Source: Dolomedes plantarius (taxonomy: Eukaryota; Arthropoda; Arachnida; Araneae; Dolomedidae). From it: a stretch of 64,000 nucleotides of DNA. A program made the translations under genes and the position numbers. Positions within the stretch are counted from its first letter, which is position 1; every line of letters begins with the position of its first letter. Positions 57,568-64,000 of the stretch are shown piece after piece. A model generated the notes under the pieces. It searched no databases and had not been told where the DNA came from. It saw nothing but the letters and a program-made list of their open reading frames with translations. The stretch spans positions 91,753,733 to 91,817,732 of the forward strand of contig OU015498.1 in NCBI GenBank assembly GCA_907164885.2, given 5' to 3'.

Positions 57568-57738
57568 ATATTTTGTCGTATTTGTCGGCCATTTTGGATT
57601 TTAGTGCCATACATGAAAATTTTTAGAAATTCCAGAGGGCTCCTAGGCTAATATTTATTAGTATACCCTAAGGTACCTTCATACCAAATTTGGTGCTTTT
57701 ATCCGCCAGGTCACGGTAATTTCATTAAGCGACCGGAC
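57568..57738. repeat. Right TIR of TE-B
   Basis: Inverted partner of 50620-50826. Confidence 0.8.
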
Positions 57739-58233
57739 AAACAATACTAAAGCTTTAAGTCTGTCTGTATTTAAATGCATTATAGCAAGGAAACAGTGTA
57801 CGTTATTAATGAATACTAGCCACTTTATTCTGTTTTATACAAAAGGAAAAAAATTGTCATTGCTGTAGTACACATTTCTAATGAGGTTGTGTACTCAAAA
57901 TCTACAATTGATATCTACCCATTGACTCTGACTATACTTAAATGTAATACAGCAAAAACAATGCATAATAATAAATATTAAATGGTTTAAGGTATTTTTC
58001 TAGATAAAATTTTTCTCCGTTGGTTTTAGTACTCATTTCCAACGAGATTGGGTGGTCAGATCTACAATTGACTGCTACCCACTCAATGTGAGTGTACTTA
58101 AATACAATACAGCAATCCCCACCGGCATGAATTTTCCCTGGCATATAGCCTTAGTCTCTTGATCGGGTCCTGTCAGGTTCATTGAAAATACAATACCGCA
58201 AAAATAGTGCTCGCTTTTTTTTATCATCAATAT
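57739..58233. repeat. About 155 bp satellite (family S), left part
   Basis: The anchor ATTTCTAATGAG (or a variant) occurs at 57874 and 58035. Each monomer also has TACTTAAATGCAATACAGC and GGTGTTTTGCTAA-like blocks. The satellite continues at 60152 and 62566 after two transposons. Confidence 0.85.
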
Positions 58234-58344
58234 TACTACATGGGGTGAAAAGTCCCGGGACTAGCAACCAGAAAAACATTTTTTTGTCAAAAATTGATTT
58301 TATTCTTCAATATAGTTTCAAGAGCGATACACTTATTCCAACGA

Positions 58345-58971
58345 TTCTGTCAGACTCGCGTCCGACATTCTTAATTGGGACTGAATGAATGTGATAAGTC
58401 CCAAAAGAAACGACGATACAGGTTTACAATACTATTCATTCATTGTATTACTTTTATTTGGCTAAGTGTTTGCTGTGTTTATTGTGAAATGTGTTTAAAT
58501 TGTGCTACTTTCGAAGTATATGGTATTTAATTTTATTGCTAAAACTTGTATATTTGTCATTGATTGCTTTAATGTCATTGGTTATTGATATAAATGATTT
58601 ATATGCTTTAAATGTTTGTATTTTGATGAACCCTTAGGGTTCATGGCGGGGGAGTATGTTAGTGTCATATTTTTAAAAAGATAACAGCTTTGACTTCAGC
58701 ATCAGCAGGTTTATAAATTAATGAAGGCACGTGTAAAAACCTTGTGTTTATACTGCACGCTGAAGTGAAGTGAAATAAATAGCGGACGAGCTATATTTTG
58801 TGATATGATGTTATTCTTTTGCTTGGATATAAAAAAATAAAATGGTTTGATTTGTTTGTTGGAGACGTCTCTTCAAATTTTGTTTCAAATATTATTTCTG
58901 AAGAAGTCGTCGTAACATATTTTTTTTTGGTGCAAAAGGAACCTGGGATAAGGACCTTCAGATTATCAGGT
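58345..58971. mobile_element. LTR-retroelement block inside the mariner
   Basis: A 261 bp sequence with ends TGTTAGTGTCATA...CGTCGTAACA (58657-58917) has LTR termini. A purine-rich GGCGGGGGAG (58645-58654) stands just before it and TGGTGCAAAAGGAACCTGGG, similar to a retroelement primer binding site, just after it. The style (GGCGGGGGAGTATGTT) recalls BEL/Pao elements. The mariner protein breaks off at the right border (after MLENM) and resumes at about 58340 with a KCIAL-like end. CAGGTTTACA occurs at both borders (58419 and 58967). Confidence 0.5.
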
Positions 58972-59928
58972 TTACATATTCTCTAACATTTGAATACCCT
59001 TCATATAGTACGATTTGTCAAGGTCTTCAAAATGTGCATCAGTTTCGCATTTGACATCCTCATTTGATGAAAATATCTTCCCCTGGAACAGTCTTTTCAA
59101 GTTAGGAGATGTATAATAGTCGCTGGGCGCCAGATATGGATAATATGGGGGATGGTGGAGCAATTTGCATTTTAATTCATTCCATTTTACCATCGCTTTC
59201 GTTGATGTGTGATCTGGTGCATTGTCTTGGAGAAACAGCACTTTCCTTTTTCGCCATGTGTAGCCATTTTTTTTCTTGATTTCGTCCTTCGAGCTATCCA
59301 ATAATGCTGCATAATACTATCCTGTGATTGTTTTTCCTTCCTCAAGATAGTCAATGAATATTATGCCACGTGCATCCCCCCAAAATACTGACCAAGACCT
59401 TTCCAGCCGATTGTTGCATCTTTGGTCGCTTTGGGCGGCTTTTGCCAGCTTCCGACCACTCTGAAGATTACCTTTTTGACTCAGGTGTGTAGTAATGGAT
59501 CCACGTTCCATCCGTTGTTACGAATCGGCGGAAAAAACTCGTTTTATTAGGCTTTAATAGCTCCAAAGCGAGCTCTGAATTCTGTTTTTGGTCGATTTTA
59601 GAAAACGCGGCACCCATCTCGCACAAAGCTTTTTCACATTTAAATGCTCATGCAACATATGTCTCACCCATTCTGTTAATATCTTTACGATGTCAGCTAT
59701 ATCCCTTACATTCAATTTGAGGTCATCCAAAACAATACGGTGGACTTTTTTGATGTTGTCTGGAGTTGTTGCCTCAATTGGACGTCCAGAACATGCGGCA
59801 TCATCGGTGTTCATAAGACCACTTTTAAACTCGCCAAACCATCTACAAATGACTGTTTTCGACGTAGCAGATGTGCTGTAATGCTTTTCTAGCCATTCTT
59901 GGGTTTGGACTTTATTTTTTGTCATCAA
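58972..59928 (-). pseudogene. mariner transposase, broken
   Basis: Three frames (59928-59554, 59511-59317, 59301-58972) together give most of a mariner transposase. The helix-turn-helix part has STSATSKTVICRWFGEFKSG and ACSGRPIEATTPDNIKKVH. The catalytic domain has FWGDARGIIFIDYLEEGKTI (first Asp), FLQDNAPDHTSTKAM (second Asp) and PYLAPSDYYTSPNLKRL (third Asp, DD34D class). Two frameshifts and the inserted retroelement block inactivate it. About 320 of 345 residues are represented. Confidence 0.92.
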
Positions 59929-60151
59929 AAAGTAATGTTGAATTGAGACGCGAAATTTTCTTTGATCCTTTGTTTACACAAAATCAAAAGTAGCGTCACT
60001 TACACGACCGCAACTCGTAAATAAATGGCCGAAATGTCATGAAACTTTGATAGAAGTCTTTTGAAGGTTAGTGCTAACAGAGCATAATATGGATATTTCA
60101 CTGAGGATGCCATTTAGTGGCGAGTCCCGGAACTTTTCACCCCATGTAGTA

Positions 60152-60252
60152 GATAGTTTAATATATTTTGCTAGAAAATTCTTTTCCGTTGCATCTAGCA
60201 CTTATTTCTAATGAGGATGGGGCTCAAGATCGCCACCCATTGACTCTGAGTA
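60152..60252. repeat. Satellite family S, middle part
   Basis: One partial monomer (anchor ATTTCTAATGAG at 60204) between the mariner and Tigger insertions. Confidence 0.85.
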
Positions 60253-60714
60253 CAGTAGTACCTCGGTTTACGAACTTAATGCGTTCCGAGACTTCGTTCG
60301 AAAACCGAAGCAGTTTTTCCCATACACGGATGAAGAATTAATCCTTTCACCCCCTAGAACATAGTCATTTTTACCTTGTTTTTATGGGTTTAGTTATAAA
60401 TAAATGGTGAAAATAAATGAAAACAGACTTTGTTATGAAGAACTAACACATGATATTTGTTCGGTGCAGGATTTTAGCTTTGTAGTGGATAATTGCTGGT
60501 GCTGATGGTTGATTTTTGAAAAGAAAGGAAGGACTACAGATGTCACTGCTTGGAAGATAAGTCATCTTCCATATTATCACTAGGCAATTCTGATTTTAGT
60601 GTTTTTTCTCTTCGTTTACTTTCAGTCTCACTAGATGATTTTAGCACAAGAGATTTCTTTAGAATTCCACTTCTAAAGAAATTCGTCTTTTGCTTTTCTG
60701 GAGAATTTCACAGT

Positions 60715-60789
60715 GCATTTAATATTCTAAATGGCAATGTGATGTTCCTCCAAGTGGAACATCACATTGCCATTTAGAATATTAAATGC
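60715..60789. repeat. 34 bp perfect inverted repeat with 7 nt loop
   Basis: GCATTTAATATTCTAAATGG at 60715 and its exact inverse at the other end, with arms 60715-60748 and 60756-60789. It lies in the 3' part of the Tigger and must have arisen by a local inverted duplication. Confidence 0.9.
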
Positions 60790-60939
60790 TCTGTTGGTTA
60801 GAGATTTATTAGGGTGATCCTTTTCAATAAATTCCTGCATTTCACTCCACTTGCTACAAATGTCTTTATCCTGGCAATGGAAACTTTCTCCCTATCATTA
60901 TCATTCTGATAAATGCTCTTCCGGGAAAGCGTTCACCTG

Positions 60940-62362
60940 TTAAATCTGCAGCTCATCGAGTTCTTGTGTGGTGAGTTCTTCGCTATGTTCTTCTATCAGC
61001 TTCTCCACATCTTCACAGTCGACCTCCAAGCCTATACCTTTGCCCATAGATACTATCTTATTCACAACTTCCGCCTCTTCATTATCATTATCAAAGCTCT
61101 CGAAGTCTCTCTCTGGCACACAAGTTGGCCAAAGTCTCTTCCAGGCAGACTGCAAGGTACGATAAGAGATCCCCCACCAGGCCTTATCAATAATGTTGAT
61201 GCAATTGAGGATATAGAGTGCTCCTTCAAAAAATCTCTCAGGGTCGAATGGGTGTCATTTGTGAATTAAAACACCTTGAAAAGAAGGATGAAATACAATT
61301 TTTCAAAATTAAAAATAACCTGCTGGTCCATAGGCTGAAGCGAATGAGTTGTGTTGGGTGGTAGAAATTTGACATCAATGAAATTATATTTGATGTCCAA
61401 ATCTTTTCCGAAATTTGGAGGATGAGCAGGAGCGTTATTCACGACGAGAAGACACTTCAACAGCAAACCATTCTCCTCAAGATATTTCTTGACAACTGGT
61501 GCGAAGACCTGAATAATCTACTCCATGAAAAAGACTGTTGTTACCCAGGTCTTAGCATTTGCATATTACAGGCAGTTTAGCTTTCAGCATATTATTTTCC
61601 TCGAATGCACGAGGATTTTCAGGGTGGCTAAAGGTGGCTTGATTTTACAATCACCACTTGCATTAGTACACAATAAAAGTGCAAGCCATAGGCTTGTGCC
61701 CGGGAAGTGCCTTCTCCTCTTTGGTGATGTTGGTTGTGGGCAACTTTTTTTTCCAAAACAATCCTGTTTCATCAGTTAAAAGCTTGGTTTGGAATGTATC
61801 CTTCACTTTCCCCAAACTTTTTGAATTCATCAACAAATTCATCTGTAGCTATTTTATCTGAACTAGCAGCCTTCCCATGCCTAACAATACTATGAATTCT
61901 ATTTCGCTTGCGGAATTTTCTACAACCAGCCTCTACTGACTTTAAAATCTTCACATTCAACACCATTTGTACTCGGTGTTTTAACTACCAATTCACTATC
62001 CAACTTCTTAGCATTTTCTCATATTAAAGCCTCTCTAATACTATCACCAGCCAACTCTTTTTCACGCATCCACACTAGCAATAATTATTCTACCTTTTCT
62101 GTTACTTGAGGCTTTTCCTTCGTTAAAACAGTCACTGCTTTAGCCACATCAGCTGCATTTATTGCCTCTTTGTGTTTGAGGATAGTACAAATGGTAGACT
62201 TCGCCAACGCAACTGCGTGGCACGATAAGAAACAATAAGCACAGCATTATCATGTTTAGCTATTATTTCCTTTATCTCAATAGTTAAGTTAGGTTTCCTG
62301 CTAGCAATATCACTTGCTCTTGCCATTTTCTTGGGAGCCATATTCAGGGCTAATTTAAACAA
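60940..62362 (-). pseudogene. Tigger transposase, broken
   Basis: Minus-strand pieces in order: MAPKKMARASDIASRKPNLT with a helix-turn-helix (IKEIIAKHDN; 62338-62240), a CENP-B-type DNA-binding part (GCRKFRKRNRIHSIVRHGKA; 61930), the first catalytic region around DETGLFWKK-like and FPGTSLWLALLLCTNASGDC, then LLVVNNAPAHPP (61451), where the second catalytic Asp of DNAPAHP has become Asn, and LPPNTTHSLQPMDQQVI with the third Asp. The C terminus has AWKRLWPTCVPERDF and an acidic end (LEVDCEDVEKLIEEHSEEL). Several frameshifts. Confidence 0.9.
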
Positions 62363-62565
62363 AAATATTTACGAAAAAAAATCTGCGAAATACATGAGCA
62401 ACCAACGTTTAAGCGGTGCTAGAGAAAGACCAACTGAGCTTGACATGTGGACTGTTCACGAACCGAAGCAAATATGACGAATGCTTGCATCGCATAGCAC
62501 CAGATGGCAGAACATCTGCGGCTCTTGTTCGTAAACCAAATCGTTCGTAAACCGAGGTACCACAG

Positions 62566-63690
62566 TATACTTAAATGTAATACAGCTGAAACAGTACACG
62601 TTATCTATCAATAGTTTAAGATGTTTTGCTAAAAAAAAATCTCCATTGCTTGTAGTACTCATTTCTAATGAGACTGGGTGCTCGTATCTATAATTGACTA
62701 CTAACCACTGAATGTGAGTTGTCAAGATCTACATTTGACTTCTACCCATTGATTCTGAATATACTTAAACACAATACAGCAAAAACAGTACAGGTTTTTT
62801 TAATCAATATAAGATAGTTCAAGTTATTTTGCTACATAAAAAATTTTTCCATTGCATGCAGTGCTCATTTCTCACGAGGCTGGGGGCTCAAGATCTACAA
62901 CTCATCGCCACTCATTGACTCTGAGCATACTTTTAAATGCAATACAGCTGAAACACGTTATCTATCAATACTTTAAGATGTTTTGCTAAAAAAAAAATTT
63001 TCTCAATTGCTTGTAGTACTCATTTCTAATGAGGCTAGGGTCTCAAGATCTACAACTGACCGCCACCCATTAACTCTGAGTAAAGTTAAATGCAATACAG
63101 CTGAAACAGTACACGTTATCTATCAATAGTTTCAGATGTTTTGCTAAAAAAAAAAATTTCTCCATTGCTTGTAGTATTCATTTCTAATGAGGCTGGGGGC
63201 TCAAGATCTACAACTGACCACTACCCATTAACTCTGAGTTTACTCAAATGCAATTCAGCTGAAACAGTACACGTTATCTATAAATAGTTTAAGATGTTTT
63301 GCTAAAAAAATTTTCTCCATTGCTTGTAACACTCATTTCTAATGACGCTGGGAGCTCAAGATCTACAACTGACCTCCACCCATTAACCCTGAGTATACTT
63401 AAATGCAATACAGATGAAACAGTACACATTATCTATGAATAGTTTAAGATGTTTTGCTAAAAAAATAATTTCTCCGTTGCTTAGAGTCCTCATTTCTAAT
63501 GAGATTAGGTGCTTGGATCTACAACTGACTACTACCCACTGAATATGATTATACTCAAATACAATACAGCAAAAACAGAGCTCGTTATTAATCAAAACTA
63601 AATAGTTTTGGGTGCTTTTGCTGTTAAAAAAATATCATTGCATGTACTAACCATTTCTAATGAGATTCGGTGCATGGATCTAAAATTGAC
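62566..63690. repeat. About 155 bp satellite (family S), right part
   Basis: The anchor ATTTCTAATGAG and close variants occur at 62661, 62877, 63022, 63180, 63334, 63492 and 63653, spaced 145-161 bp except one 216 bp step that contains an extra partial monomer. Shared blocks: AACAGTACACGTTATCTAT, AGTTTAAGATGTTTTGCTAA, CTCAAGATCTACAACTGAC. No coding; frames across it are periodic. Confidence 0.9.
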
Positions 63691-64000
63691 TTTTGAGAGC
63701 TTTTGTCTCGCTTAGAGAGCTTTATTCCTCTATTTACCTTCCTAAAACATTTTTAGGCCATGAAGAGAGTTGTGCAAAGCGACATATATACTCGAATATT
63801 TGTTTCCAAATACCCCCCGAATTTTCAATTCCTGTAAGGAAGTTGGAAATTCAATAGCTTATTTCCCCTCTGCATCCAATCCGCTTCGTCCTGCAATAAT
63901 ACATCTCAGCTGCACCTTGAAGGGAGGATTATATATCCAGTTCCAGTGTCTTTTATAGCTCCTAAAATCGATAAATATTTTGAGAGAGAAGGAGAGAGAG
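63691..64000. other. End of window, no gene recognised
   Basis: No supported frame; a short GAGAGA-rich tract lies at the very end (about 63980-64000). Confidence 0.5.

Larger units (their letters stand above)
50620..57738 (+). mobile_element. TE-B: DNA transposon with about 170-200 bp TIRs, carrying nested insertions
   Basis: Left GTCCGGTAGCTTATAG at 50620 and right CATTAAGCGACCGGAC ending 57738 are inverted relative to each other. The match continues inward through GGCGGATAAAAGCACCAAAT, GAAGGTACCTTA, CCTAGGAGCCCTCTGGAATT and AATCCAAAATGGCCGA. The left copy has about 30 extra bases. One plus-strand coding region fills the interior and is interrupted by an LTR-like block (51395-52269), a 2.6 kb transposon (53871-56470) and a small SINE piece near 57080. 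Without them it is about 3.6 kb. Confidence 0.75.
58234..60151 (-). mobile_element. mariner transposon with nested retroelement block
   Basis: TIRs read TACTACATGGGGTGAAAAGT on the left and, inverted, the same on the right (ending 60151), with one difference inside. TA flanks both ends. Removing the element joins satellite sequence (ATCATCAATAT-TA-GATAGTTTAATA). Its 1,918 bp exceed the normal 1.3 kb because a block of about 630 bp lies inside (about 58345-58971). Confidence 0.92.
60253..62565 (-). mobile_element. pogo/Tigger transposon
   Basis: Left end CAGTAGTACCTCGGTTTACG and right end, inverted, CTGTGGTACCTCGGTTTACG, with TA on both sides (60251-60252, 62566-62567). Removal restores the satellite text GACTCTGAG-TA-TACTTAAATG. 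These tips are typical of Tigger elements. Its length, 2.3 kb, is normal. One minus-strand transposase lies inside, broken. Confidence 0.92.

Noticed and set aside
59588..59881. Plus-strand 97-codon frame
   Set aside because: It is the shadow of the mariner transposase on the other strand.

Overview
This 64 kb window is eukaryotic nuclear DNA, very AT-rich, and I found no convincing host protein-coding gene in it. The mix of tRNA-derived SINEs, Helitron relics, mariner, Tc1 and Tigger elements, TTAA-type foldback MITEs, copia, Ty3/gypsy and BEL-like LTR pieces and abundant (TA)n tracts suggests an arthropod, most likely a chelicerate such as a spider. That is recognition of repeat styles, not a database result.

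Layout. 1-8.4 kb: intergenic DNA with at least six tRNA-derived SINE copies, a Helitron relic, a small MITE between two (TA)n tracts and a mariner fragment. 8.45-15.2 kb: a tandem array with a 1.40 kb higher-order unit made of four monomers of about 350 bp. Each monomer carries a minus-strand tRNA-Val-like gene: three recognisable and one relic per unit. The array was hit by a Helitron (9719-10468), a copia element (15233-about 21235), a hAT-like MITE (21800-22632) and a Tc1 element (22685-24346). For the Helitron and the Tc1 the uninterrupted target sequence can be read in neighbouring repeats. Decayed array pieces continue to about 25.2 kb, again at 29.8-30.1 kb and perhaps at 38.8-39.1 kb. 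25.2-31.9 kb: a Helitron relic, then a Ty3/gypsy-type element with two LTRs, a gag-protease part and the end of integrase. Where reverse transcriptase should be there is a proline-rich, zinc-finger-like stretch that may be captured host cDNA. 31.9-36.1 kb: TE-A, a DNA transposon with about 590 bp inverted repeats and a large protein with a cysteine-rich (CXC-like) tail. 36.2-50.6 kb: an LTR, MITEs, a LINE fragment with an inverted 5' part, a segmental duplication, a 79 bp minisatellite and a Tc1 split by a MITE. 50.6-57.7 kb: TE-B, a second inverted-repeat transposon whose broken protein resembles the other half of the TE-A type of protein (nuclease-like Asp motifs plus a CXC tail). It carries inside it an unrelated 2.6 kb element (53871-56470) with 194 bp TIRs and a perfect 8 bp target duplication. 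57.8-63.7 kb: a satellite of about 155 bp monomers cut by a mariner (58234-60151, itself containing a BEL-like LTR block) and a Tigger (60253-62565), both at TA sites that can be reconstructed from the satellite.

The window therefore reads as a layered record of transposition into two tandem-repeat scaffolds. The best candidates for something undescribed are the TE-A/TE-B transposon family, the tRNA-Val higher-order repeat and the possible host-gene capture in the gypsy element. Nearly every coding region is broken by frameshifts or stops. The only structurally intact small gene I can defend is the tRNA-Val(CAC) at 8906-8977.
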